From assembly GCA_036562635.1 (NCBI GenBank), contig DATCJU010000104.1, positions 1 through 23,326 of the forward strand: a stretch of 23,326 nt of DNA, written 5' to 3'. Of the stretch, positions 7,334-14,933 are shown piece by piece. The translations under genes and the position numbers were made by a program. This stretch comes from DATCJU01 sp036562635 (GTDB taxonomy: Bacteria; Actinomycetota; Actinomycetes; Mycobacteriales; Pseudonocardiaceae). The notes below the pieces were generated by a model, which did not search any database, was not told where the DNA came from, and was given only the letters and a program-made list of their open reading frames with translations. The stretch's first letter is position 1. Each line of letters starts with the position of its first letter.

Positions 7334-8491
7334 ATGCCCGCCGAGCGGCTGCTGCCCACCACCGAGGCCGAGGACCTGATCTCCTTGGTCCGCGAGATCT
7401 GCCGGGACGAACTCGCCCCTCTGGTGGACGACTACGAGGCCAACTCCCGTTTCCCCCGCGAGATCTTCCGCCTGCTCGGGAAGTCCGGGCTGCTCTCCCT
7501 GCCCTACCCCGAGGAGTACGGTGGCGGCGCCCAGCCCTACGAGGTCTACCTGCAGGCCCTGGAGGAGATCGCCAGCGTCTGGATGTCGGTGGCGGTCGGT
7601 CTCTCCGTGCACGTGATGTCCTGCTACCCGCTGGCCACCTTCGGCACCCCCGAGCAGCGTGACCGGTGGCTGGCGGACATGCTCGGCGGCACCCTGCTCG
7701 GCGCCTACGCGCTGTCCGAGCCGCACGCCGGGTCCGACGCCGCCGCGCTGTCCACCCGCGCCGTGCCGGAGGGCTCCGGGTCCGACGCCGCCTACGTGCT
7801 CACCGGCACCAAGGCGTGGATCACCCACGGCGGCGAGGCCGACTTCTACACCCTGATGGCCCGTACCTCCGACGACGGTGCCCGTGGGGTCACCTGTTTC
7901 CTGGTGCCCGGGGACACGCCCGGCCTGTCCGCCGCGCCGCCGGAGCGCAAGATGGGCCTGACCGGCTCGACCACCGCGCAGATCCTGCTGGACGGTGCCC
8001 GGGTGCCCGCCGACCGGCGCATCGGCGAGGAGGGTCAGGGCCTGAAGATCGCGCTGGCCTCGCTGGACTCCGGTCGTCTCGGCATCGCCGCCTGCGCCGT
8101 CGGTCTGGCCCAGGCCGCGCTGGACGCCGCGGTGGACTACGCCAAGCAGCGCACCCAGTTCGGCCGGCGCATCATCGACTTCCAGGGCCTGGAGTTCCTG
8201 CTGGCCGACATGGCCGCCGCCGTCGAGTCCGCCCGCGCCACCTACCTGGAGGCCGCCCGGCGCCGGGACCGTGGGCTCCCCTTCACCCGGCAGGCCGCCG
8301 TCGCCAAGCTGGTGGCCACGGACACCGCGATGAGGGTGACCACCGACGCGGTCCAGGTGTTCGGCGGCGCCGGTTACACCCGCGACTTCCCGGTCGAGCG
8401 CTACATGCGCGAGGCCAAGGTGCTGCAGATCTTCGAGGGCACCAACCAGATCCAGCGGCTGGTTATCGGCCGCCACCTCGCCCGCGGCTGA
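7334..8491 (+). CDS. Acyl-CoA dehydrogenase
   Basis: This 385-residue FAD flavoenzyme oxidises an acyl-CoA to the 2-enoyl-CoA and passes electrons to electron-transfer flavoprotein. The fold order is complete: N-terminal helical domain (1-120), middle beta domain with signature ALSEPHAGSD (about 130-139), and C-terminal helical domain with QVFGGAGYTRDFPVERYMRE. The catalytic base is visible as Glu368 in IFEGTNQIQ, the position used by short-chain and many branched-chain family members, not the isovaleryl type. AGGAG at 7323-7327 sits 6 nt before ATG 7334. The divergent TetR gene is its likely regulator. No ETF, thiolase or hydratase gene accompanies it, so the pathway and chain length are open. 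Confidence 0.95.
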   Translation: MPAERLLPTTEAEDLISLVREICRDELAPLVDDYEANSRFPREIFRLLGKSGLLSLPYPEEYGGGAQPYEVYLQALEEIASVWMSVAVGLSVHVMSCYPLATFGTPEQRDRWLADMLGGTLLGAYALSEPHAGSDAAALSTRAVPEGSGSDAAYVLTGTKAWITHGGEADFYTLMARTSDDGARGVTCFLVPGDTPGLSAAPPERKMGLTGSTTAQILLDGARVPADRRIGEEGQGLKIALASLDSGRLGIAACAVGLAQAALDAAVDYAKQRTQFGRRIIDFQGLEFLLADMAAAVESARATYLEAARRRDRGLPFTRQAAVAKLVATDTAMRVTTDAVQVFGGAGYTRDFPVERYMREAKVLQIFEGTNQIQRLVIGRHLARG

Positions 8492-8830
8492 CCCCGCCCG
8501 CACGGCCGTCGCGCCGGAGTTCCCGACAGTGCGGCCCCGGCCCGTTCCGCACCGCGGCGCCCACGGCACGTCCGTACCGAGTCCGTCGGCGTCGCGGCGC
8601 CCCGGCCCGAGGCCCCGAGATCGGGGATCAGGTCACTGAACTGCGACGATGCGCCGGTGCTCCGCCATTCGCCCCACCACACGGACGTGGGGTTCCGGGC
8701 CGTCCCGGCGTGTCAGGAGGAGGCGGCCGCAGGACGACGAAAGCCGTCTGGCAAGGTGGAGGTGCACGTCCAAGCGGGAGAACGTGGCGGTTCAGCGGGA
8801 GGGACCGCCCGTAGGACGGAGCGACGAGTG
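8492..8830. other. Gene-free stretch after the acyl-CoA dehydrogenase
   Basis: No credible gene lies in these ~340 bp; open frames lack ribosome sites and protein-like composition. A 14-nt dyad CCCCGA-GA-TCGGGG is at 8613-8626. The stretch ends in the bidirectional hairpin at 8831-8879. It may be the 3' untranslated region of the dehydrogenase transcript, or hold a small RNA that cannot be identified by eye. Confidence 0.5.
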
Positions 8831-8879
8831 AGGGGCGGCCGGTTGGGGCATTCGGGGTGCGCTCCAGCCGGCCGCCCTT
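8831..8879. terminator. Bidirectional terminator, dehydrogenase / amidohydrolase
   Basis: The 19-nt arm at 8831-8849 pairs along its whole length with 8861-8879, with three G-U wobbles, around an 11-nt loop. The core GGGCGGCCGG/CCGGCCGCCC is perfect. It lies 37 bp beyond the amidohydrolase stop (minus) and about 340 bp beyond the dehydrogenase stop (plus), so it most directly ends the amidohydrolase transcript and can stop read-through from the left. Confidence 0.75.
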
Positions 8880-8915
8880 CGCCGTTCGGTCAGGGCTCCC
8901 GCCCTCGGCGTCCGG

Positions 8916-10130
8916 TCAGGACTCGCGGTAGAACGGGTCGGTGACCACGCCCCGGCCGCGGTCCTGGTCGTAGTGGTAGACCTCGCGGCCGTTCACGAAC
9001 ACGCGCAGGGCACGGCTCATCACGTCCAGCGGGTCGCCGGACCACAGCACCACGTCACCGTCCAGACCCGGCCGGAGCGCACCGACCCGGTCGTCGATGC
9101 CCATGATCCGCGCCGGGTTGAGGGTGATGGCGCGCAGGGCGTCCTCGCGGTCCATGCCCTCCTTGACCGCCAGCGTGGCCTGGTGCACCAGGAAGTTGAT
9201 CGGCACCACCGGGTGGTCGGTGGTGATGGCGACCTGCACCCCGGCACGGGCGAGGATGCCGGGGGCGCGCAGCGTGCGCTCGCGCAGCTCCACCTTCGAC
9301 CGGCTGGTGAACAGCGGCCCGACGATCACCGGGATGTCGCGGGCGGCGATGGTGTCGGCCAGCAGGTGTGCCTCGGTGCCGTGGTTGAGGATCAGACGGT
9401 ACCCGAACTCGTCGGCCAGCCGGATGGCGGTGGCGATGTCGTCGGCGCGGTGCGCGTGCTGGCACCACGGCAGCTCACCGTCCAGCACCCGGAGCAGCAC
9501 CTCCAGGGTGTTGTCCCGTTCGAACGGCTTGCCCTGGGTGGCGGCGTACTCCTTGCGTGCCCGGTAGTCCTGGGCACGGGTGAAGGCGTCCCGGATGACC
9601 GTCGCCACGCCGAGCCGGGTGGAGGGCAGCTTCTTCTGGTCGCCGTAGACCCGCTTGGGGTTCTCGCCCAGGGCGCTCTTCACGCTGACCGGCTCCCGGA
9701 CGAGCATGTCGTCGACCGTGCGGCCCCAGCACTTCAGGGCGGCGGTGCGACCGCCGATCGGATTGCCCGAGCCGGGCTTGATCACAGCGGTGGTGACCCC
9801 GCCGGAGAGAGCGTCGGCGAAGCCGGTCTCCGCCGGGTTGATGGCGTCCAGGGCCCGCAACCGGGCACCGTTGGGGTCGGTCATCTCGTTGGTGTCCTGA
9901 CCGGCCCAACCCTCGGCCTCCTCCCAGACCCCGAGGTGACCGTGGGCCTCGACGAAGCCGGGCAGCACCCACTGACCGGTCGCGTCGACCACCTCGACCC
10001 CGTCCGGGATCGCCACCTGGTCGGCGGGTCCCACCGCGGTGATCCGCCCGTCGGTGATCAGCACGGTTCCACCGTCGATCGGCGCGCCGTCCACCGGGAC
10101 GACGTAGCCACCCGTGATCGCGATATTCAT
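8916..10130 (-). CDS. Metal-dependent amidohydrolase (imidazolonepropionase-like)
   Basis: This 404-residue TIM-barrel hydrolase has the small N- and C-terminal beta-sandwich segments of the amidohydrolase superfamily (composite domain 1-57 and the tail after 345). The metal ligands can be placed as His63 and His65 (EAHGHLG), with likely further ligands His225 or His227 (CQHAHR) and His250 (LILNHGTEAH), and catalytic Asp305 (TTDHP). The block NPIGGRTAALKCWG (123-136) is typical of the uncharacterised 'subgroup C' metallo-hydrolases, so the substrate is unknown; a cyclic amide or imidazolone is a guess. ATG 10130 is preferred. No Shine-Dalgarno exists, but TAGCTT lies 8 nt upstream, suggesting a leaderless transcript. 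It is last in a run of minus-strand genes. Confidence 0.88.
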   Translation of the reverse strand: MNIAITGGYVVPVDGAPIDGGTVLITDGRITAVGPADQVAIPDGVEVVDATGQWVLPGFVEAHGHLGVWEEAEGWAGQDTNEMTDPNGARLRALDAINPAETGFADALSGGVTTAVIKPGSGNPIGGRTAALKCWGRTVDDMLVREPVSVKSALGENPKRVYGDQKKLPSTRLGVATVIRDAFTRAQDYRARKEYAATQGKPFERDNTLEVLLRVLDGELPWCQHAHRADDIATAIRLADEFGYRLILNHGTEAHLLADTIAARDIPVIVGPLFTSRSKVELRERTLRAPGILARAGVQVAITTDHPVVPINFLVHQATLAVKEGMDREDALRAITLNPARIMGIDDRVGALRPGLDGDVVLWSGDPLDVMSRALRVFVNGREVYHYDQDRGRGVVTDPFYRES

Positions 10131-10144
10131 GCTTAGCAAAGCTA
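10131..10144 (-). promoter_or_regulatory. -10 box and dyad at the amidohydrolase start
   Basis: On the minus strand TAGCTT (10144-10139) fits the TAnnnT -10 consensus and ends 8 nt before the ATG, so transcription should begin at or very near the start codon. The same bases form a dyad, TTAGC-AAA-GCTAA (10133-10145), which could also be an operator covering the promoter. No convincing -35 box is seen. Confidence 0.45.
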
Positions 10145-10184
10145 ACAAAGATTTCCGCGGTGAGACACGGTGGTATGCACGACG

Positions 10185-10202
10185 CCCCCCGGGACCGGGA
10201 GG
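10185..10202 (-). terminator. Short hairpin after the epimerase gene
   Basis: On the minus strand CCTCCCG pairs with CGGGGGG (one wobble) around a 4-nt loop, about 30 nt beyond the epimerase stop. It could end the epimerase transcript before the amidohydrolase promoter. No U-tract follows. Confidence 0.35.
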
Positions 10203-10232
10203 CCACGAGGACGACCGACCCGCCGGGCGGCC

Positions 10233-11147
10233 TCAGGCGGCACGCAGCGGACGCAGCCCCCAGAACGCCGACCAGGACTCCCCCGGCTCCAGCCAGAGCA
10301 GGTCCACCCCGGAGTTGAGCGCGTCCGGCGGACAGGTCATCGGCTCGATCGCCACCGCGTGTCCCCGCCCCGGGAACGAGTCGGGGGTGAACACCTGCAC
10401 CCAACGGAACACCGGCTCGGCGAACACCTCGACCCCGTCGCCGTCCGGGCCGACCAGGGCGTGCCGGACCAGGGTGTCCCCCTCGTCCGGCGCGCACCCG
10501 CCGAAGGCCGTGTCCAGTGTCAGCTCGTCCAGCCGGCGTCCGTCGCGCAGGTCGTATCCGGTACCCGCCACCGGCTGCGGCTCACCCGCCGGCAGGAGCC
10601 GGTCGTCGGTGGGCAGCCAGGTGGTGGCCGACAACGTCAGCGTGCACTCCCGGGGATCGGCGACCCCGGCCCGCACGTACGGATGGGCCCCCACCCCGAA
10701 GGGGATGCGGCGGGACCCCACGTTTTCCACCGTGTGGGTGACCGTCAGCGCCTCGGCACCCACCGCGTAACGGACCCGGACGACCAACGGCACCGGCCAG
10801 CCCGGCTGCACGTTCACCCGGGTCTGCAGGGTGACGGCGTTCTCGTCCCGCTCCACCGGCGACCAGGTCGCGTACTGGGTCAGACCGTGGATGGCGTTGC
10901 CCCGCTCGGCCTCGGTCAGGGCGAGTTGCTGCGGCTCGCCGTCCAGGACCCACCGCCCGTCCCGTACCCGGTTCGGCCAGGGCACCAGCACGGCACCACA
11001 GCCCAGGGGAGGCAACTGGTCGGCCGCGTAGGTCTCCACGTAGGGCACACCGCCCACCTCGAAGACCCGCAGTGCCGCCCCCACCTCGGTGACCACGGCC
11101 CGCGCCGGTCCGAAACGGATCTCGAACTGCTCTCCGGTCACCAGCAC
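10233..11147 (-). CDS. Aldose 1-epimerase family protein (YihR-like)
   Basis: This 304-residue beta-sandwich mutarotase would interconvert alpha and beta anomers of a hexose. Family motifs are clear: LVPWPNRVRDGRW (54-66, substrate-binding Asn and Arg), His87 in GNAIHGL, His155 in GVGAHPYV (general acid), and Glu268 in AIEPMTCPPDALN (general base). The EPMTCPPDA block marks the YihR/aldose-epimerase subgroup more than classical GalM. The GTG start at 11147 has no good ribosome site, but TAGGCT ends 6 nt upstream, so the mRNA may be leaderless. It lies 65 bp after the amino-acid permease in the same direction. With the nearby PfkB kinase it suggests sugar use, but no sugar transporter accompanies it and the natural sugar is not known. 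Confidence 0.9.
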   Translation of the reverse strand: MLVTGEQFEIRFGPARAVVTEVGAALRVFEVGGVPYVETYAADQLPPLGCGAVLVPWPNRVRDGRWVLDGEPQQLALTEAERGNAIHGLTQYATWSPVERDENAVTLQTRVNVQPGWPVPLVVRVRYAVGAEALTVTHTVENVGSRRIPFGVGAHPYVRAGVADPRECTLTLSATTWLPTDDRLLPAGEPQPVAGTGYDLRDGRRLDELTLDTAFGGCAPDEGDTLVRHALVGPDGDGVEVFAEPVFRWVQVFTPDSFPGRGHAVAIEPMTCPPDALNSGVDLLWLEPGESWSAFWGLRPLRAA

Positions 11148-11153
11148 ACCGGG

Positions 11154-11159
11154 AGCCTA
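11154..11159 (-). promoter_or_regulatory. -10 box (TAGGCT) for the epimerase, probably leaderless
   Basis: TAGGCT on the minus strand matches TAnnnT and ends 6 nt before the GTG start, within the usual distance to a transcription start. No Shine-Dalgarno lies between, which supports a leaderless transcript. No clear -35 box is visible. Confidence 0.4.
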
Positions 11160-11212
11160 CGACGATCCGATCACTCCCACGCGACGAGCCGATCCGCCCC
11201 GGGACGTCCGGA

Positions 11213-12613
11213 TCACTTCCGTAGCGCCGCAGGATCGAACTCCACCTTGCCCACCAGCAGCCGGTTGATCCCCCACAGCACCAGACCGACCACCAGCAGG
11301 ATGCCGGCGACCAGGTACTCCCGCGGCGGGCGACCCGTCAGCGGACTCGCCAGGTACGCGCAGGTCACCGCGCCGAGCACCGGGATGAAGGTCGGCGTCC
11401 GGAAGTGCTTGTGCGCCACCTTCTCCCGACGCAGCACCAGCACCGCGACGTTGACGATGGTGAAGACCACCAGCAACAGCAACGAGGTGGTGCCACCGAG
11501 GATCGCCAGGTCCACGGTCGACACCAGCACCGCGGCGATGACCGTGGTGAACAGGATCGAGACCCAGGGCGTGCGGCGCAGCGGGTGCACCACGCCGAAC
11601 ACGCCGGGGATGATCCGCTCGTGCGCCATGCCGTAGACCAGACGGCTGGCCATCAGCATGTTGATCAGCGCCGAGTTCGTCACCGCGAACAGGCCGACGA
11701 AGGCGAAGATGCCCAGCGGGAAGGCCGGCGCACCGACCTCGACCACCCGCAGCAGGGCCCCGCCGCCCGCGCCCCCCAGCTCCTCGGGCGACAGCAACAA
11801 CGACGAGGTGATGGCCACCAGCAGGTAGATCCCCCCGGCGACCGCCATACCCGACAGCATGGCACGCGGGAAGATCCGTTCCGGGTCCTTGCACTCCTCG
11901 GCCATGTTCACCGAGTCCTCGAACCCCACCATGGCGAAGAACGCCAGGGACGTGGCCGACGTGACCGCGATCAGGGCGGACTGGTCGGCGGTGTTGAACT
12001 CCAGGAGCCGACCCGGTTCACCGTTGCCCTGCAGCACCGCCCACACGCCGATGCCGATGATGAGCAGCAGACCGGACACCTCGATGCAGGTGAGGACGAC
12101 GTTGGCCTTCACCGACTCGCCGACGCCCCGGAAGTTGATCAGTGCCAGCAGCAGGATGAACCCGATCGCGATGATCGTGGCCGGTACCGCGATCGGGCTG
12201 CCGGACAGTTCGCTGAGCGACTCCTTCAGGTAGGTCCCGCCGAACGCCTGTGCCGCGGAGGAGGCCGAGGTGATGCCGGAGCACATCACCGCGAAGGCGA
12301 CCATGAAGGTCAGGAACGGGATGTGGAAGGCCCGGTTGGTGTACAGGGCGGCGCCGGCCGCCCGGGGGTACTTGCCGACCAGCTCCAGGTAGCTGAACGC
12401 GGTCAGGAACGCGACCACGAACGCCAACAGGAACGGGACCCACAGCGCACCACCGACCTTGCTCGCCACCGTGCCGGTGAGCGCGTAGATGCCGGTGCCG
12501 AGGATGTCCCCGACCACGAAGAACAGCAGCAGCTTCGGCCCGATCACCCGCTTGAGCGGCGGCTGACCGGAACCACCCGCAGCAGCCGTGGACCCCGTCT
12601 TCTCGCTCGCCAT
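11213..12613 (-). CDS. APC-superfamily amino-acid permease
   Basis: This 466-residue membrane transporter has about 12 hydrophobic segments. The first begins LLLFFVVGDILGTGIYALTG (28-47), the unwound G-[DS]-x-[IL]-G-x-G-I-[FY] substrate-binding helix of the family. The Y-L-E-L-x-x-x-x-P-R-A-A-G-A-A-LYTNRAF block (about 75-95) and the later FFAMVGFEDSVNMAEECKDPERIFPRA block (about 230-256) are also characteristic of this superfamily. It should import amino acids or related amines by proton symport or exchange; basic amino acids are a reasonable but unproven guess. The ATG at 12613 is followed by a short hydrophilic Gly/Ala-rich tail. GGGAGGGG lies about 14 nt upstream, further than ideal, so the start is fairly but not fully certain. 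It follows the MFS gene by 218 bp, which probably holds its own promoter. Confidence 0.92.
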   Translation of the reverse strand: MASEKTGSTAAAGGSGQPPLKRVIGPKLLLFFVVGDILGTGIYALTGTVASKVGGALWVPFLLAFVVAFLTAFSYLELVGKYPRAAGAALYTNRAFHIPFLTFMVAFAVMCSGITSASSAAQAFGGTYLKESLSELSGSPIAVPATIIAIGFILLLALINFRGVGESVKANVVLTCIEVSGLLLIIGIGVWAVLQGNGEPGRLLEFNTADQSALIAVTSATSLAFFAMVGFEDSVNMAEECKDPERIFPRAMLSGMAVAGGIYLLVAITSSLLLSPEELGGAGGGALLRVVEVGAPAFPLGIFAFVGLFAVTNSALINMLMASRLVYGMAHERIIPGVFGVVHPLRRTPWVSILFTTVIAAVLVSTVDLAILGGTTSLLLLVVFTIVNVAVLVLRREKVAHKHFRTPTFIPVLGAVTCAYLASPLTGRPPREYLVAGILLVVGLVLWGINRLLVGKVEFDPAALRK

Positions 12614-12831
12614 GGTTACTCAGGGTTCCCCTCCCGGCGAGGTCACGCGGGCCGTCACACGAGCCGACATCGAAGTGCTATCCACAACACAACACAAAGG
12701 GTGACGACATCGGCCCACTCCGGGGGTCGACCGGGACACGGAACGACCCATCGGCTCCGTACCCGTGACACGGCACGCTCCGACACGGGCCGGCCCGGAG
12801 GGAGGAGCCGGCACCGCGCCCGGAAGCCGCC
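12614..12831. promoter_or_regulatory. Intergenic region before the APC permease
   Basis: The 218 bp between the MFS stop and the permease start hold a direct repeat CGACATCG at 12665-12672 and 12705-12712, exactly 40 bp apart. Between them lies an A/C-rich segment (12682-12700), T/G-rich on the coding strand and unlike the surrounding DNA. This is the likely promoter region of the permease, but no clean -35/-10 pair can be named. Confidence 0.35.
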
Positions 12832-14211
12832 TCAGGACGCGTCCGTGGCCCGTTCGACGTCCTTCTCGCCCGGTGCCCGGTAGCGCAGGAAGGAGGGCAG
12901 GCACGCCGCGGCCGCGAGCATGAGCACCACGACCAGGGCACCACCGCCGGCCGCCGCGGCGGTGGTGCCGACCAGGGCGGCGGCACCACCGTGCAGCACG
13001 TCGGCCAACCGCGGGCCACCGGCCACCACCACGGTGAACACCCCCTGCATCCGACCCCGCATCTCGTCGGTGGCCGCCGTCTGCAGGATGGCTCCGCGGA
13101 ACACCATGCTGACGAAGTCCGCGGCGCCGCCCAGGGCCAGGAACACCACCGCCCACGCCAGGGAGGTGGACAGCCCGAAGCCCACGACGGCCAGCCCCCA
13201 GGCACACACCGCGGCGACCACGGCCACCCCGTGCCGCCGCACGTGGGACTGCCACCCGGAGACCAGACCGGCCAGGAACGCCCCGAGCGGCATCGCCGCG
13301 TACAGCCACCCCAGGGCCGGACCACCGCCGGGCGGGTCACCGAAGGTGCGCTCGGCCATCTCCGGCCACAACGCCCGAGGCAGACCGGCCACCATGGCGA
13401 TGATGTCCGCCAGGAACGAGGCGAGCAGCACTCCCCGGGTGGCCAGGTACCGGAAGCCGTCCCACACGTCCCGCAGCCCGGCGCGGCGTGGAGCCCCGTT
13501 CAGCGGGGGCAGCGGCGGCAGCAGCCACACCGCCCACAGGGCGGCGCACAGCGCGATCGCGTCGACCAGGTAGAGCGTCGACAGCCCCACCAGCGGCAGC
13601 AGCACCCCGGCCAGCAACGGCCCGAGCACGGCACCGAGGTGGAACACGGTCGCGCCCAGCGCGGTCGCCGCCGGCAGCAGGTGCGTCGGGACCAGACGGG
13701 CGATGGAGGCGCTGCGGGCCGGCGAGTTGACCGCGAAGAACGCCTGTTGCACGGCGAACAGCCCGAGCACCAGCCACACGTTGCCGACACCGAGCGCAGC
13801 CTGTACCCACAGCAGCAACGAGGTGAGCGCGATACCGCTGTTGGTGACCAACAACAGGGACCGCCGGTCGACCGTGTCGGCGACCGCGCCGCCCCACAAC
13901 CCGAACACCACCAGCGGGACCAGGCCGAACATCCCGGTCAGTCCGACGTAACCGGAGGAGCCGGTCAGGTCGTAGATCTGCTTGGGCACCGCGACCACCG
14001 TGAACTGGCTGCCCACGGTGGTGACCACCGTGGACAGCCAGAGCCGGCGGTACGCCGGGTAGTGCAGCGGGCGGGTGTCGACGACGACCCGGGACAGCAG
14101 ACGGCGACGGGATCGGGGTGGTGGGACGGGCTCGGACGATCCGGTGGATGCGATGCCGGAAGGCTCCGCGGTGCTGTCCTCGTCCCGCTGCTCCACCCGC
14201 TCCCCAGCCAC
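12832..14211 (-). CDS. MFS exporter, EntS-like
   Basis: This 459-residue major-facilitator protein has about 12 helices after a ~45-residue hydrophilic N-terminus. From memory it resembles the enterobactin exporter EntS of E. coli at several places: LHYPAYRRLWLSTVVTTVGSQ at the first helix (like TH-PAFRAVFLARF), the VAVPKQIYDLTGSS segment, LGWLYAAMPLGAFLAGLVSG, and ILQTAATDEMRGRMQGVFT. That supports efflux of a siderophore or other hydrophobic compound, but no siderophore genes are in the window. The GTG start at 14211 lacks a ribosome site; TAGGCT ends 8 nt upstream, suggesting leaderless translation. A GTG five codons later (14196) is the alternative start. It lies 68 bp after pdxH in the same direction. 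Confidence 0.88.
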   Translation of the reverse strand: MAGERVEQRDEDSTAEPSGIASTGSSEPVPPPRSRRRLLSRVVVDTRPLHYPAYRRLWLSTVVTTVGSQFTVVAVPKQIYDLTGSSGYVGLTGMFGLVPLVVFGLWGGAVADTVDRRSLLLVTNSGIALTSLLLWVQAALGVGNVWLVLGLFAVQQAFFAVNSPARSASIARLVPTHLLPAATALGATVFHLGAVLGPLLAGVLLPLVGLSTLYLVDAIALCAALWAVWLLPPLPPLNGAPRRAGLRDVWDGFRYLATRGVLLASFLADIIAMVAGLPRALWPEMAERTFGDPPGGGPALGWLYAAMPLGAFLAGLVSGWQSHVRRHGVAVVAAVCAWGLAVVGFGLSTSLAWAVVFLALGGAADFVSMVFRGAILQTAATDEMRGRMQGVFTVVVAGGPRLADVLHGGAAALVGTTAAAAGGGALVVVLMLAAAACLPSFLRYRAPGEKDVERATDAS

Positions 14212-14213
14212 GG

Positions 14214-14230
14214 TTACTTAGCCTAGTTAA
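14214..14230 (-). promoter_or_regulatory. -10 box within a TTA-n2-TAG-S-CTA-n2-TAA dyad at the MFS start
   Basis: On the minus strand a 17-bp dyad, TTAACTAGGCTAAGTAA, contains the TAnnnT box TAGGCT (14225-14220), which ends 8 nt before the GTG. The dyad has 12 of 16 symmetric positions. Its centre (TAGGCTAA) equals the centre of the IdeR/DmdR iron box, but the outer half-sites are one base too close. A repressor bound here would block the promoter; identity as an iron box is not supported. Confidence 0.4.
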
Positions 14231-14279
14231 GGACCAGGTGGGGGTGACGAGCAGGGGCGACCCGAGCCACCCGGCGGTC

Positions 14280-14933
14280 TCACGGACCGACGCGCTCGAT
14301 ACGCCAGCCGTCCGTGCTGGCCCGGTACCGCAGCCGGTCGTGCAGGCGACCCGGACGACCCTGCCAGAACTCCACCACCTCGGGCATGATCCGCCAGCCA
14401 CCCCAGTGCGGCGGCACGGGGATCTGCTCGGCGTCGGCGAACCGGCGGCGCACCGCCTCCAGCGCCGACTCCAGCGTGGCACGGTCGGGGACCACCCGGG
14501 ACTGCGGCGAGGCCCAGGCGCTCAGCTGCGACTCACGCGGCCGACTCGCCCAGTACGCGGCGGTCTCCGCCGGGTCCACCTTCTCCACCGGCCCGCGTAC
14601 CGTGGCCTGCCGCTGCAACCCGATCCACGGGAACGTCGCCGACGCGTACCGGGTGGCACGCAGATCGTGGCTCTTGGACGAGGTGTAGTTGGTGAAGAAC
14701 ACCAGACCGCGCTCGTCCAGCCCCTTGGCCAGCACCGTACGCGACGACGGGCGCCCCTGCGGGTCCGCGGTGGCCAGGACCATGGCGTTCGGCTCGGGAA
14801 GTCCGGCACGGACGGCGTCGTCGATCCACTGCTGCAACTGCTCGTACCAGGTCGGGGCGAGCGACGACTCGTCCAACGAGCCCGCTTCGTAGGACACCCG
14901 CATAGCCGGCAAGGCGACGTTCGTCTCCGCCAT
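14280..14933 (-). CDS. pdxH: Pyridoxamine 5'-phosphate oxidase
   Basis: This 217-residue FMN enzyme oxidises pyridoxamine or pyridoxine 5'-phosphate to pyridoxal 5'-phosphate with oxygen, giving hydrogen peroxide. It is normally a cytoplasmic homodimer. The split-barrel core carries the FMN-binding run SRTVLAKG...FFTNYTSSKSHDL (about 64-90). The C-terminal family signature VEFWQGRPGRLHDR is at 187-200, with Arg196 and His198 in the substrate-binding positions. The length is standard. The ATG at 14933 follows GGGAG with a 7-nt spacer. It faces away from the SEC-C/serC/sepH genes. PLP made here is the cofactor of SerC, though no direct link is needed because PLP is used throughout the cell. Confidence 0.95.
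   Translation of the reverse strand: MAETNVALPAMRVSYEAGSLDESSLAPTWYEQLQQWIDDAVRAGLPEPNAMVLATADPQGRPSSRTVLAKGLDERGLVFFTNYTSSKSHDLRATRYASATFPWIGLQRQATVRGPVEKVDPAETAAYWASRPRESQLSAWASPQSRVVPDRATLESALEAVRRRFADAEQIPVPPHWGGWRIMPEVVEFWQGRPGRLHDRLRYRASTDGWRIERVGP

Noticed and set aside
14212..14230. IdeR/DmdR iron box at the MFS start
   Set aside because: Only the central TAGGCTAA and two outer bases match (about 10 of 19), and the outer half-sites have the wrong spacing. Kept as a dyad, not as an iron box.
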